Assembly: GCA_017311185.1 (NCBI GenBank) | Contig: JAESUZ010004141.1 | Coordinates: 744,001-808,000, forward strand | Reading direction: 5' to 3' | From: Proteles cristata cristata | Lineage: Eukaryota; Chordata; Mammalia; Carnivora; Hyaenidae | Length of the DNA: 64,000 nucleotides | Position numbers and translations under genes: made by a program | The notes under the pieces: generated by a model | What the model saw: the letters and a program-made list of their open reading frames with translations, nothing else | Databases searched by the model: none | Told to the model about the DNA's origin: nothing | Shown: positions 46,583 to 59,194 of the stretch, piece by piece | Layout: every line of letters begins with the position of its first letter | Position numbering within the stretch: position 1 is the first letter of the stretch

Positions 46583-46800
46583 TTTTTAATTTTTTAATGT
46601 TTGTTTATTTTTCAGAGAGAGACAGGGTAAAAATAGGGGAGGAGCAGTGAGCAGAGAGAACAGGAAAAAAGTGAATCTGAAGCAGGTCCTAGGCTCTGAG
46701 CTATCAACAGAGGCCAATGCAGGGCTCAAACCCACGGACCGCAAGATCATGACCTGAGCCAAAGGCAGACGGGTAACCAACTAAGCCACTCCGGTGCCCC
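46583..46800 (-). mobile_element. Carnivore SINE
   Basis: Reverse copy with the T-run tail at 46581-46600 and the head complement 'TAAGCCACTCCGGTGCCCC' at its right end. Confidence 0.92.
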
Positions 46801-49800
46801 AGATTTGTTGTTTTCCACGAAGATTGGTGTTTACTGTCAATTCAAGTTATGTCCAACATGTAGGACAGAAGAGTTACAATATTAACTACCCAGAGTCCTC
46901 AATTAGCAATGAATTAGCAGTATCCACTAAATGTCACCAAAATGAGTCTTCTGTGCATCATCAAAGCCCTTTGATGAAGTACCTATTTGGTGAATCCTCA
47001 ACTTGGGTATACAAAATTCTTATGGGCATGTCTCTGTTACTAAACTTGTAACTGAGGTCAGGAAATGACATTAGCACATGTAAAATACAGAAAGTAAGCA
47101 TTCTAACAACATCAGAGTTCAGAGAGGAAGAAATCACTGGGGGCTGCAGTGGTTGAAAACATTTCCTAGAGATGGTAAAAGTTGGAAAGAACAGAGGGGG
47201 AAAAAGGCAGAAGAACGTGGTTTACAGGGGAACCAGGAGAAATATCTCTCGGTCTCAAGAGACGTGTGTGGAGAATAGCGAGGAGAGAGTCTGAGGGCTG
47301 ATAATGGAGGACCCAAATTAAGAGCATCTGAATTTTGTGCATCAGGAATCTACTCTAGGCTTTTTGGCCACAGAGTCAAAGGATTAAGAAGCGGGCCTCA
47401 GAGAGCAGGGGAGCCACACTGGCCGTGCGGAGGGAAGGCCGGGAGCGGGCACCCCGCTCTGGGACGCAGTGCCGGCTGTGAGGGAGTGATGGCACCCTGA
47501 GCTGGGGTGGCAGGTGGGAAGAAGAAAGCGAAGTCTGAGGCCTCTTTCAGAAGAAATCAGAGGTACCAAGACTCCTAACCCAGTGAATGGGAGCAAAGAG
47601 GGGGCTGCAGAGTGAAGAATCAGTTTGGGGGAGATGAAGAGAAGACGGCAGCTTGCACCTGACACCTAACCTTTTACACTTTGGAACTGAAAGAAGGCCC
47701 AGTGGCTGGAACACCAGGAGTTAACAGCTGCTCTCCATTCCCACGGCCTGCAACACCTCCCCCACCATAAATCCCTCCTCATCCTGCAGATTCCAGCCCC
47801 TAATCATTTCCGTGGGACGGGTCCTCGCTTTCTGTGCCCTCGTAAACCAGTGCGCCCCCTGCAAACACTGCCCGACCGTAACCTGTGAGTTGGGAGCCAA
47901 CGCTGTGGAGGGCCAGTTGCGTCTGCCTCGCTCACTCGGCACCCCAAACCAGGCCACGCAGGCCGTGCGCGGCAGTGCACAAGCCTGCACGACACAAGAT
48001 GCAAGTCAGAGGAGGGGGGGGAGGAGGCAGGGGAGGAAGGAGGAGAGAAGAACGGAGCGGAGAGGAGCGAAGAGCACAGGGGAGGTGCGGGAGGACACCT
48101 AAGGTACTGAGCGGCGGGAGCACGTGCAAGAAGGGACGAAGGAGCACTAGAGAGGTTGTACAGGAGTCAAAGTACAGCTTTGAAACTGAGGGAGGGCGAA
48201 CGTTAGAAGCCACAGAAAGGCTGTGAGGCGGCTTCGAGACGGAGAGAAGGTAACACCATGAGCAGGTTCAACGGTTGTACCAGAGAGTACATGTATCACA
48301 GCAGAGGGGGTCTGTGTGGGGACACGGAAAAAGGCCTAGTCCAGCCTCCTCTTCTCAGTGACCTTCTCCGCAGGGCATCCAGCTGCCTGGGCCAAGCCCC
48401 ACAAGTCCTAGGACAGGAAGGATGTGAACTTGCTTTCAGGCATCTATCGGCTGGAAATGACAATGACGCACATGGCTGTAAAAATAGAGCTCTCTGGCAA
48501 GGGCCAGTGTGAAGTTCAGGAACATCACAGAGAAATCATCTCCATGTTCCATGTTTAAGAGCTCTCATTCCTCAAATGTCACTGAAAATTCCCTGGTAAA
48601 CAAATGCAGTCAAGAATCCTCTAAGACTTCACGGGGATAATGGGAACAATCAATTAAAACCAATTATCCTGCGACCTCCAAGTCACAGTGGGACGGTACT
48701 AAAGTGGAGAAAACTGTTGGCCGTGACCACGGCTGAGTAAAATGGGTCATAAACGGAGGCCACGGAACAGCAACAATGGCTGAGACAGGTTATGAATTTA
48801 ATACTTTTAAAGCAGCATGCAGAACGTCTTCTTTATTTCCAAAATGTAATATCGGTCTATTTCCTCATATCCCCCTGAGCAACACGCGTGAGGCCCAAGA
48901 TCCCTTACAGCTGAGCACTCTGAGCTCTGTGAAGACGGAAGCGGAGTCGGTCGGGACCAGCGCAGTATCCCTGGCGCCTGGACCGTACCGGGCACACAGC
49001 AGGCACTCCCGTGGCGATCGCTGAAGGAAAGCGTGCTCACCAGCAGCACCTAGGATGCCGGACAACCTCGAGTACCAAGTGTTAATAAAGACGAAGACTA
49101 GCTCGCTGTAACTGCCAAGAATTTTTCTCTTAGCTTCTAGCCCCAGGAGGACAATCTATTTCCTCCAAAATGTCCTACAATGAAGATCAAATCACACCGT
49201 AATAAATCTACTAAAATATCTCTAAATAGCAAAATGAGTTCAAGCTCCAGCAAACTATTAATTTTGAGCAAGGCAAGACCATTCACCGTAGCAAAGACCT
49301 GACTTATTTGGATATTTTATAGAATGAAAAATTAAAGTATGGGAGTTGTCCAGAGCAATCAACTTAATTATTCCTGGATCCAACTACTGTGATGAGAAGG
49401 TACCACTCCCTTCAGGACTGTGAGTGCACTCCTGCTACCGGGAATGAATTAGAGAACACAAGGAGCACAGAGAACGACAAGAATCTCATTGAAAAGCAAA
49501 CCAAAACTCTACATGGATATCCCTTGCTTTTTCTCAATTCACAGACAAAATGTTCCAGACAATTAAGTTCAGTTCTGCAAGCCCGCGTGTACAGAATTTC
49601 TCTGAGAATGTCTTTTAAATCCATTGTAGCCATAATTTTTATAATAAAAAATATTAAAAAAAAACAAATACTATAGTATATACATACATATACATATATA
49701 TCTTCTACTGTACTTGGATGTAGACTACAGCAGCAAGCAGCCATAAAACACGTGGTTAGAAGAGTTAACTCTCAAAGTCCCCAGCAGCAGAGCAGAATGA

Positions 49801-50175
49801 TACTCTGAACCTCCTGCCCCCCAGCCAAGCACTCTTGTCTAATATTACCTTTTGCATCAAAACATGGGAGCCCCAATACTCTGCCTCTAGCTTTGTGGCT
49901 AAGACAAGTCACTTAACTCAGTCTCAGAGGTTTTATAGGATCTCCACAGGGTTTTGACTGCAAACCACTAAAATCCCTCTCAACTCTAAGAAAAGGTCAT
50001 TGCCCAGAAAATAGTTTCATCACAAGTGTAAACACTGCACAATGCTGATTCTACTTTTCTCAAAACTACTGCTGCTCATTACTAGATACATTTTCACACT
50101 GAAAAACAACTCTGCACTGGAGGTAACAAATACCCTAGGATCCTGCTTCTATATTGGCATGGTTTGGGCAATTAG
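46801..50175. other. Largest repeat-poor stretch; no gene confirmed
   Basis: This 3.4-kb stretch contains no SINE and is GC-richer at about 47380-48240, with scattered CpG around 47810-47990 and a purine-rich tract near 48010-48080. A MIR-like scrap lies near 49870-49990. Open frames overlap on both strands at 47384-48226, as expected from GC-rich sequence. I found no exon that joins the minus-strand gene. Confidence 0.45.
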
Positions 50176-50191
50176 AAAGTCTGACTTCTCA

Positions 50192-50378
50192 GGGGGGCCT
50201 GGGGGGCTCAGTCAGTTAAGCATGTGACTTCAGCTCGGGTCATGATCTCATGATTCACAACTACAAGCCCCGCATCGGGCTCTGTGCTGACAGCTCAGAG
50301 CCTGGAGCCTGCTTCAGATTCTGTGTCCACCTCTCTCTCCCTCTCTCAAAAACAAACATTTAAAAAAAAAAAAAAAAA
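50192..50378 (+). mobile_element. Carnivore SINE
   Basis: Duplication AAAGTCTGACTTCTCA (50176-50191) and AAAGTCTGCCTTCTCA (50379-50394). Ends in a 19-A run. Confidence 0.94.
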
Positions 50379-50394
50379 AAAGTCTGCCTTCTCA

Positions 50395-51160
50395 TACTGA
50401 GCATAGACAAGGATATGTATTTGTCAAGAATGCCAAAAGCAAAATAAGATAATTCAGTTCTCTGAATTTGCTGATGTCAAGGAACTATTAAAAGCCAAGA
50501 TATTATCAGGGTTATTCTGACATTGTTAAATATGGACAGGGTTAGGGACATTTTGTGGGCTTGCACGCTTGAAAAGTGTTCAATTTTTACAGGGCTTCTT
50601 TAATTCTACATACTTTATCAATATGAAGCAGAGAATTTGGAAATAGGTCGCACGTGTTACCTAGAACGCCTAGAATCACCACACAGATCCATTCTCAAGT
50701 CGAGTGACAGCACACACAGAAAACCCAGACAGCGTCTTCCTTCCCACTGTTCCGGTCAGACCTCACTCACCACTGGTGGCACTCTCACCGAGCCTCGATG
50801 CAATCTCATCGTGCTTTTCAACCTGGCACTCCAGTAAGCCACTACCGACTGACCAGAAGCATCAAGTGAACAGAAATCGTGTGCCTACTTTGTTAAATCA
50901 GTACGTGGGGTGAACACCCAGGACTGGTAATGTCACCTGGTGAAGCCCAATCCACATAACATTTAATTCTCAACAATTTATCTCGATAAAAACCTACCTG
51001 TTCCTTTATATAAAACCCATCATTTAGAAAACTAAGAAATCAAGGGAGGCTGCTTTTTACTTTTTATAACAATAAATTTAGGTTTCCTTTGTAAATTTGA
51101 CTTTTAAAATAACAGCTTATATAAAATATTTTAAGAACACATCTGTAACAAAGAATGAAA
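50395..51160. other. No recognised feature
   Basis: Unique-looking, AT-rich towards 51000. Confidence 0.45.
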
Positions 51161-51168
51161 TCATTCTG

Positions 51169-51415
51169 AGCCTAGATGGCTCAGTCAGTTGAGCACCTGA
51201 CTCTTGACTTCAGCTCGCGTCACAATCCCAGGGTCATGGGATTGAGCCCCGTGTCAGGCTTGGCACTGAACATAGAGCCTGCTTAAGGTTCTCTGTCTCT
51301 CTTCCCCTCCACTTCCGGCACTAAGCGTGGAGCCTGCTTAAGGTTCTCTCTCTTTCTCTCTCTCTCCTCTGTCCCTCTCCCCTACTCATGCGTGCTCCAA
51401 AATAAACCATTTTTA
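51169..51415 (+). mobile_element. Carnivore SINE with internal tandem duplication
   Basis: Older body type. AGAGCCTGCTTAAGGTTCTC (about 51270) recurs as GGAGCCTGCTTAAGGTTCTC (about 51330), duplicating about 60 bases of the 3' half. Confidence 0.9.
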
Positions 51416-51540
51416 AAAAGAATGGACTAGAAGAGAATAGAAAGTATGAGAATGAATTACACTTAGTAAAAATAAGTATTTTTTGAAACTTTAACCCCCA
51501 TTCTGTGTGTGCATGCTGAGTTGTGCTGTAGAAGTTATTT

Positions 51541-51733
51541 TAATATTTTTTATTTGAAAGAAAGAGAGGACGCAAGCGAGCAGGGGAGGGGTGGAGAGGG
51601 AGGGAAACACAGAACCTGAAGCAGACTCCAGGCTGTCAGCACAGAGACCAACGTGGGGCTCGAACCCAAGAACCGTGAGGTCATGACCTGAGCCGAAGTC
51701 AGACACTCAAACGAATGAGCCACCCAGGCACCC
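51541..51733 (-). mobile_element. Carnivore SINE
   Basis: Reverse copy with flanks GTAGAAGTTATTT and ATAGAAGGTATTT. Confidence 0.92.
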
Positions 51734-51975
51734 ATAGAAGGTATTTCTCATTCTCTGCTGGAGATAAAGAAATAAATTTGGAAGCCACTCTTTTAAAAAA
51801 AAATCCTATTAAATAGCAAATTAGGAAATAAAAGAAAAATACATCCCACAACTTTCAGAGAATTTCTACTTTAGAGTTAAGTTGAGCCATGCACACAAAA
51901 AGCCATCTACTGCTTCTTTATATTTCCATTTTTTCTTTAAAGTTTTTATATTGTCATTAAAATTTTAAAGGACCA

Positions 51976-52203
51976 GGGTGCCTGGGTGGCTCAGTTGGTT
52001 AAGCATCCAACTTTGGGTCCGGTCATGATCTCCTGGTTAATGGGTGCGAACCCTGCTTGGTGCTGATGGCTTGGAGCCTGGAGCTGCTTCGGATTCTGTC
52101 TCTCACTTTCTCTCTCTGTCCCTCCCCTGCTTGTGTGTGCTCTCTCTCTCTCTCTCTCAAAAATAAACATTAAAAACATGTTTTTAAATTTAAATAAACA
52201 AAC
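51976..52203 (+). mobile_element. Carnivore SINE
   Basis: Head 'GGTGCCTGGGTGGCTCAGTT' with flanks AGGACCAG at 51968-51975 and 52204-52211. Confidence 0.93.
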
Positions 52204-52211
52204 AGGACCAG

Positions 52212-53676
52212 AAGACATATAGACAGATACCTACCTTTTAGGAGCTTACTACTTAAGATAGACAATACCAAATAAACTTTAAATACCAAATAAACTATTC
52301 AGCCAATAGAATAAAGCAATTATGCCAAAATATAAATAAAAAGTAGCAGGAAATTAATTTTAATCATTCAGAGTTGGCAAAACATGCTCAGAAAATCTAT
52401 TATAATTCTGTTTAATAAGCCAATTGGCATTATTATTGGTTCCTGGAGTATATTCTGTGATCCAAGAAGAGGAAATGACTTTATAAACTAACACCTTTTA
52501 TGATTATTTTCATCACCCTTCAAAAGGGTGTTAATTCAATAGATGAAGCTCTACCCAGGCTAATATATGCATCAACCTATTAAATTATAGGACTAGTTTC
52601 CTACTTGGAATGCTGGGAAAAGCTAGGTAGGGGAAACAGACTGGGGCTAGTGACCAATTTTTTAGTGATTCCTATGTTGGGTTTCAATGGGTAATTTTGC
52701 TACTTTATTCAAAATTCTGTTAATAATTTCCAAAATATTCTCATATTGAAGTGTTAATAGCAAAATATATTCAGAAGAGGTTATGTACGGTTTCTTCTAC
52801 TAACATATACAATTGCCTATTGTATATGTTAGTATACAATTGTATATGTTAGTACACACATATAACATATAATGTGTTGTATGTGTTAAGAGTAAATGGA
52901 TTTTTTAAAGGATTAAGTCAATGTTTACAGGTAAATAATGCATAATTACTGGACAATTGGGCAGAGTAAATGGCCATGAGAAAACAGTGTCACAATGACA
53001 AAAAGAGGTAATAAGTAGCTCTCCCTTGCTCGACCTGCAAGGAACTCCCATAAAAAAACAAGACCTATAGCCTGAAAAATGGTATGGCAGACTAATCGGA
53101 AGGAAAGTAGTGGAAAAGAGTAGCATTACAGGAACAGCAATCTACCTCTGAGAAAACGCACAGGTGTAAGGAAGCCAGGCACGCAGACTAGGTGGGAGAG
53201 ACTACATAAGATGAGACAGGCTGTGGCCCCCATGCTTTGAACTCCAGGCGTTCTGTAAAGGACGCTTACTGGGGAGTTCAGAGGCATCCACGTGAAAACA
53301 GACCTAGCACGGTTTTAAAAAAAGGATTCCATCTTCCTGCAATGCATCAAACAGCTAAGACAGGAGTCTGCCAAGCAGTGAGCCCTGCCAATTCACATCA
53401 GAAACTAATGACAGAAGAAAGCAAGGCTGTGTGTCAAGTGACTCTGAGATCACAGGTCTTTGAAGTAAAGAGATTTTCCATTTCTTGTCAACTTAAAATT
53501 TGGCACATCAGAAGCAAAAGATAAAGGGAAGCACAGAGTGGAATATAAACAATGCAGTCAAATCTTAAGACTGTTTTTTAATTGTTAAACTGTTTTTCTG
53601 GATTATGGCCTATAGACTAAGGAGTTCTTGGAAAGGGTTGGAATTCAGCTCACCCAGACCAAAGTGATGTACTTAG
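52212..53676. other. No gene seen; hairpin-forming AT repeat
   Basis: AT-rich. Includes an inverted repeat at 52799-52833 and a following direct copy to 52854 (see findings). Nothing else was recognised. Confidence 0.5.
52799..52854. repeat. 15-bp inverted repeat plus direct copy
   Basis: ACTAACATATACAAT (52799-52813), loop TGCCT, then its exact complement ATTGTATATGTTAGT (52819-52833). That right arm is repeated 20 bases on at 52839-52853. Confidence 0.92.
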
Positions 53677-53690
53677 AAAAATTTGCAACT

Positions 53691-53882
53691 AGGGCGCCTG
53701 AATGGCTCAGATGGGTGAAAGTCCAACTTCAGCTCAGGTTATGATCTCGTGGTTTTTGAGTCTGGGCCCCACATCAGGCTCGCTCCTGTCAGCGTAGAGC
53801 CTGCTTCGGAGCCTCTGTTCCCCTCTCCCTGTCCCTCCCCTACTCACACACACTCTAATGTAAATAAAACATTACTTATAAG
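53691..53882 (+). mobile_element. Carnivore SINE, diverged
   Basis: Head 'GGCGCCTGAATGGCTCAGAT' with flanks AAAAATTTGCAACT and AAAAAACTTCCAACT. Confidence 0.9.
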
Positions 53883-53896
53883 AAAAAACTTCCAAC

Positions 53897-54348
53897 TAAA
53901 AGATTTTAAACTAAAACCTGAAAGAGGAGGGGAAAAAATCCCAATAAAAATCATGAAATCAGAAATTCTGGTACAAAAGATTTAATATTCTAAACCATAC
54001 ATAAGCATTACATACTGTTTAATATCAAGAGAATTATCAGGAGAGTATCAGGAGAAATACAAATAATATCAAATAATATCAGGAGAAAACAAAGAAGCTT
54101 AGAAATAAAAACCAATTACCTCAAATATCAATGAAGCATTTAATTTGCTATGTTAAAAGAAGGTGGCAAATAAAAAGCAAGAGCAGGCACTTTTCCGTAC
54201 GTACTCCTTCTGCTCAGTCTAGCTAAAAATCCTGGACACTATGAAGCAAACACGAGACAACTCCTAAGGGCAGAGAGAGGGCAGCAGACCAGCTAGCAAC
54301 CTCAGGACCCCAGGAACAACACTTTTCGAACAATAACCACTCCACTGT
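53897..54348. other. No recognised feature
   Basis: A-rich, with a local AATATCAGGAGAA-like repetition near 54025-54085. Confidence 0.45.
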
Positions 54349-54361
54349 AACAGTGATGTTT

Positions 54362-54580
54362 TTCTTTCTTTTATTTTTTTAATGTTTTTTATTTATTTCT
54401 GAGAGAGAGACAGCATGAGCAGGGGAGGATCAGAGAAAGAGGGAGGCACAGAATCTGAAACAGGCTTCAGGCTCTGAGCTGTCAGCATAGAGCCCGACAC
54501 AGGGCTCGAACCCATGAACCACGAAATCATGACTTGAGCCGAAGTCGGACGCTTAACCGACTGAGCCACCCAGGCGCCCT
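54362..54580 (-). mobile_element. Carnivore SINE (CAG variant)
   Basis: On the minus strand its CT tract ends CAG (54401-54399), followed by AAATAAATAAA. It is the left member of a same-orientation pair. Confidence 0.93.
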
Positions 54581-54801
54581 TTTTTTTTTTTTAATGTTTA
54601 TTTTTAAGAGTCAGAGCCTGAGCCCAAGTGGGGGAGGAGCAGAGAGAGAGAGAGATAGACAGAGATACAGAATCTGAAGCAGGCTCCAGGCTCTGAGCTG
54701 TCAGCACAAAGCCCGATGTAGGGCTCAAATTCATCAACTGTGAGATCAAGACCTGAACTAAAGTCAGATGCTCAAACGACTGAGCCACTCAGGTGTCCCT
54801 C
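54581..54801 (-). mobile_element. Carnivore SINE, paired
   Basis: Tail T run at 54580-54592 adjoins the head of the previous copy. The pair shares flanks AACAGTGATGTTT (54349-54361) and TAGCAGTGACATTT (54802-54815). Confidence 0.93.
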
Positions 54802-54829
54802 TAGCAGTGACATTTCAGCTGAGCTGGGC

Positions 54830-55205
54830 CACAGTACCCAGATATTTCACTGTTGCTGTGAAGGGAATTTTTTTATCTTAGGTTAATATTAGTCAGTAGA
54901 CTTTTGAGTAAAGCAATTACCCTTCATGATGGGGGAGGAGGAGAGCCTTGTCCAATCAGTTGAAGACCTTAGAAGAAGAAGAGTGAGGTTCCTTCAAAGA
55001 GAGAATTCTGCCTCCAGGCTGCCTCTGGACTCCAAGCTACAACATTAACTCTTCCCTGTGTCTTCAGCCTGCCAACCTACCTTGCAGATTTCAGACTTCC
55101 CACTCCCCACAACTGTGAATCAATCTCTTAAATTAAATCACTCTAATACACTCCCACTCCCGCCACACGCACACATTCTCTATTGGTCTGTTTCTGAGTA
55201 ACCCT
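54830..55205 (+). mobile_element. Old interspersed repeat, probably an LTR
   Basis: 'CCTTGTCCAATCAGTTGAAG', 'GAGAATTCTGCCTCCAGGCT', 'CAGCCTGCCAACCTACCTTG', 'TTTCAGACTTCCCACTCCCC', 'TATTGGTCTGTTTCTGAGTA' form a widespread old mammalian repeat whose family name I cannot fix. It has no internal genes. Confidence 0.5.
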
Positions 55206-55229
55206 AAAACACTAGTCAGACACCCCCCA

Positions 55230-56985
55230 AAAGAGTGTCGTCCGTCTATTCCTCTGACAACAAATGTTCAGTGGGAACCTAGACTTCCACCTTCACTAGA
55301 CTGCAATCAAGGGCTCCTCCTCCTGGGCTGGATGGTATCAGAGAAGACTGAAGAATAGGGAGTCAGGACTTACAAACCTGCTGCGCAGTAACGAGTCTTC
55401 TTTCTCCACTATCAACCCTGTGGTATCAGTGGCGACCACACGGGGAGCCTGGACTTCCACTCTCCCTAGCAGTAATGAGGCACCCCTCCTCACATGTGCT
55501 GCAGTGATGTCAGAGAAGGCCTCGTGGAGTCAGCACTTCCACTACTGTCCAATGGTACCACCGCCCACGGTGTCAGTGGAGGCCACGTGGGGAGCAGTGA
55601 CAAGGTACCCCTGCACTCAGTCAAGGTGCTGTCAGCAGAGGTCTAGGAGCAACCTTGAACGCCTGCTGCCACACAGCAGTAACATCCGCCCTTGCCCACC
55701 CTCCTCAGCTGTCAATGGAGACCAAGAAGGGAACCTGGAGTTCCAACTCCATCGGGCAGGAACAAGGCAAGCTCTCAAAGAAATTCACTGCAGGACACCT
55801 CCATAATTCAGCTTCTGAAAACTAAAGATAAAGAAAAAAAATCTCAAAAACAACCAGAGAAAAATGACACCTTGCCTCTAAGGGAAAAACAGGTCAGAGG
55901 ACAGCAGATTTCTTATCAGAAACCATGGAGGCCAGAGAAAGGGGCAGGAGATTGTTCAAGTACTGAAAGAACAGAACTGTCAACCCGCAATGCTATAGCC
56001 AGAGGAAAAACATCAGGGAATGACACAAATTCTTAAAATAGAATTAATATAAGAAGGAACTGTGGAAAATTAGGAAGGATGAAAGAACAGAAGAATTAGG
56101 ATACGGATAAAAACAATAGATTTTTCTGTTCAAGTTTTCTAAATTTTTGTTTACAGGTTGAAGCAAAAATTTTAACTTGTTTCGATGCAGTTCTCAACAT
56201 ACACAGAAGAAATATTTAAGACTGCTGTAAACACAGGAGAGTAAATGGATGTAAAGAGAGGTCAGATTTCTAACACTTCACCTGAACAGGTACAGCCAGT
56301 CGAGAAAATCATTTGGCAGTTTCTTAGCAACTGAAACCTCTATCTACCATATGATCCCACCAATCACATTCCTGGGCAATTATCCCAGAGAAATGAAAAT
56401 GTGTATCTTCACAAAAACCTGTACACAAAGATTTACAAAAGATCTGTTAGAGCCAAACACTGGCAACAACCGAAATGACTTACAATAGGGGAGTGTATAA
56501 ACCAACGGCGCTACATCTATACCATGAAACACAACTCAGAAATGAGGAACGGATACACACAACTTGTGTGTAATCTCAAGGGTATTGTATGCAAAGAAAA
56601 AAAAAAGGCAGGCTCAAAGGTTACACGCTACAGAATTCCACTTACATAAAATTCTCAAAATACCAAAATTACAGAGATGGAAGACAAAGTAACGGTTCAG
56701 GGGTCAGGGATGGAGAAGGTGGCACGTGACTCTAATGGAATGGTACAAAGACGACTCTGTGCCCATGGAATAGTTCTATACCTTGATCCCAGTGGTGGAA
56801 CATGAATCTATATACAGGTGATAAAATGGCACAGAATCATACCAATTCCATGGCTTGGGAATTACACCCCGCTTACAGTGGGAGAGGCTGGGTGAGGGGT
56901 GCATGCACCCTTCTCTGTAGGCTCTTTCTAACTTCCTGGGACTCTCTTTCACAATAAGAAGTTTTTTTAATGAAAAGAAACAAAA
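55230..56985 (+). mobile_element. Old L1 (L1M): 5' UTR, ORF1 end and 3' pieces
   Basis: The left part (55230-55760) repeats a motif like 'GTCAGTGGAGGCCACGTGGG' several times, typical of old L1 leaders. Then follow 'TTTCTTATCAGAAACCATGG' and 'AAGAACAGAACTGTCAACCC' from the ORF1 end. From 56280 there is L1 3' sequence to 56980. Internal parts are deleted. Confidence 0.72.
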
Positions 56986-57464
56986 AAAGCACTGAAGAGC
57001 CTCATGCTTTGGCCGGATGGTACAGGTGATTAGAACTGGTTAACCTGTATCCGTAACGAAGGGCATATCTTTCTCCAAACTCAAATAATATAAACTAAAA
57101 TGCAAAAATATACAAAAACTTCGTGAAAATCCTTCATCGTGAGAGGAGCAATGGAAAGGACGGAACGCAGAGAGGAGACCTGAAGGAGAATGGAGATGAT
57201 GCTAATCAGAAGGCATCAATCTTGTTAATCTTGTTTTCTACACAAAACAAACTGCCAACCAGTCTTAACAGCAACTGCTATGATATGAAGGCAAGAAACA
57301 CGAGGCTAGGTTGTGGGTTGGCACCTTGGTAGGTAAGCCTATTCGTTCTGTTCCTAACGGCAGGCAAAGAAAGCTACAGACATCCGGGCTTTAGGGACTT
57401 TAAGGATCTCATTAAAACCAGGAGCAGCAAAGTATTTCTCTCAGTCTGCGCTCTGTTAATGAAG

Positions 57465-57860
57465 ACAGACAAGGTTCACCAGCTAACATCTGTGAGGTGC
57501 TGGGCCCCACGGGTGATCCGACAGAAAGTACACGAGCCCTGTCCTTCCAGAGCTGGTAACCTAGCACCTTCAGAGGAATATACCAGATCCTGAAGTACCA
57601 CAGTGCCTGAGTCCCAATTAGTCTAAATGTCTAAATTATCAGGGTTCGGGGAGGCCTCTCTCGAACTAAAGACAACTCAATGAAGGGCTATTTAAGTATT
57701 TAAAAAATTTTTAAATCATCTGCTGTGTACACGCCCTGTGTTCCGTACAGTGGGGGTTTCGAAGAGGAAGGAGACACAATCCCTCATCCTAAGTCAACAC
57801 AGAACTTAGCAGAGAACAGTCACGTAAACATAGGAGAATAAGTGAAGCAGGGAAATAAAT
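57465..57860 (+). repeat. Ancient repeat fragments (MIR/L2 class)
   Basis: Two scraps, at about 57480-57560 ('GTGAGGTGCTGGGCCCCACG', 'CTTCCAGAGCTGGTAACCTA') and 57720-57850 ('CACAATCCCTCATCCTAAGT'), resemble the old repeat seen at 14560. Confidence 0.45.
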
Positions 57861-57869
57861 AGAAAATGC

Positions 57870-58190
57870 TCTGCCCAATCAACCAAAATCTAGAAACCCC
57901 AACCATTCATCTTCCCCTCAACACTCCATGTTATTTCATACTTCAACCTTTGCAGATGCTGTTCCCTTCCCCTTGGCTGGAACATTCATTCCCCCTTCCT
58001 CTGGCAGCGAGCTCCCAGCCTCCGTCTGAGACCCAGCTCCCATGCCACCACTGATCTGCAGCTGTCCCCAGACAGAGAAGCAAGGAGTCCTTCCTACTTT
58101 TTCTGTGCCCCTAACTGCATGTTACGGCATTCACGACACTGTTGAAAAATGTCTGCGAACAGTCTCTCCTGCTAGACTCTAAATTCACTT
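57870..58190 (+). repeat. L2 LINE 3' region
   Basis: 'CTTTGCAGATGCTGTTCCCT', 'CCCTTGGCTGGAACATTCAT', 'GAGACCCAGCTCCCATGCCA', 'AACTGCATGTTACGGCATTC' follow the L2 order. Confidence 0.8.
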
Positions 58191-59190
58191 TTAGGTTTAT
58201 CAAAATAATACATGTGCACAGTTCCACACTTAACAGAGCACCAGCAGCTCATGAAAAACATTGGAACCTTCCCTGCTCCCGGGGCCAACTTCCCCAAGGC
58301 AGCTAACTCAAGAGGCCTCCGGCTTTTTCTCCTGGTAGTTTTTGATTTTACTCAATTATCAAGTAATAATACACAGGAACTTCTTTTGGAACTTGATACA
58401 TTTTGATAAGGGCCACTTCTCATCCATCATCTCACGTATACTTCAGGGCCTTCTTCACCATGAAGCCAAGTGTATCCTTCAGCTCGGGGGAATTTGCTCA
58501 CATCCCTTGACAATTTCCTCTCCTCCATTTCATTTGTTCTCTCTGGACCTCCTATTAGCTAGATGCTGGCTCATCTTTCTCCCCTTTCCTATTATCTCTT
58601 TGGATTTTGTTTTGTCCTGTTATGGTATGGACGATTCCTCCAACTAAATCTCCATGATCATATTCTCAACTTCTAGGAGCTCTTATTTTCTGATGGTTCT
58701 TCTTTCAAAGCAGAAGGTCCCCAAACTTTTCTTTTAACCTATCAGGGAACCCTGATTATAGAAATTTAACATTCTTTTCTACTTCCTACGTTGTTTTTCC
58801 CAGTTCCTTCCCCACCACCACCACCACCACCATTTTTTTCCTTTGGTGGGGACTTCTCTTATGACAGGAGACTATGCTTTTTGTCACTTTGTATTTTCAA
58901 CACACAGTCAGGGACAATAAAACATTTAAGCGGGCAGATGAATGAACCAATAGAGGAACAGGAGGAGAAGCATCTAAAAATGATTATGAAAAAGAGGCCA
59001 GAAGATTAGAGACTGATATTCTTGTGCTGGTAGGACTCACAGATTGTCATCTTCTTAGGCCAGGGAACTCAGGCCTGTGGGGAAGGCCCCCGCCAACAGG
59101 CGGTATCTGGCACACCTACTGGATGGACAGGCCCTGCTGCGTGAGCCTCCACAACAGGCAAACTATTAAGTTTTATTTAACATTTTATTT
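58191..59190. other. No gene seen; short (CCA)n
   Basis: T-rich text at 58490-58720 may be a decayed LINE. A CCA repeat lies at about 58812-58831. No exon was supported. Confidence 0.45.
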
Positions 59191-59194
59191 AACT

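Noticed and set aside
47384..48226. Overlapping open frames on both strands
   Set aside because: GC-rich DNA lacks stop codons by chance. The frames overlap on opposite strands and have no motif or splice-site support.
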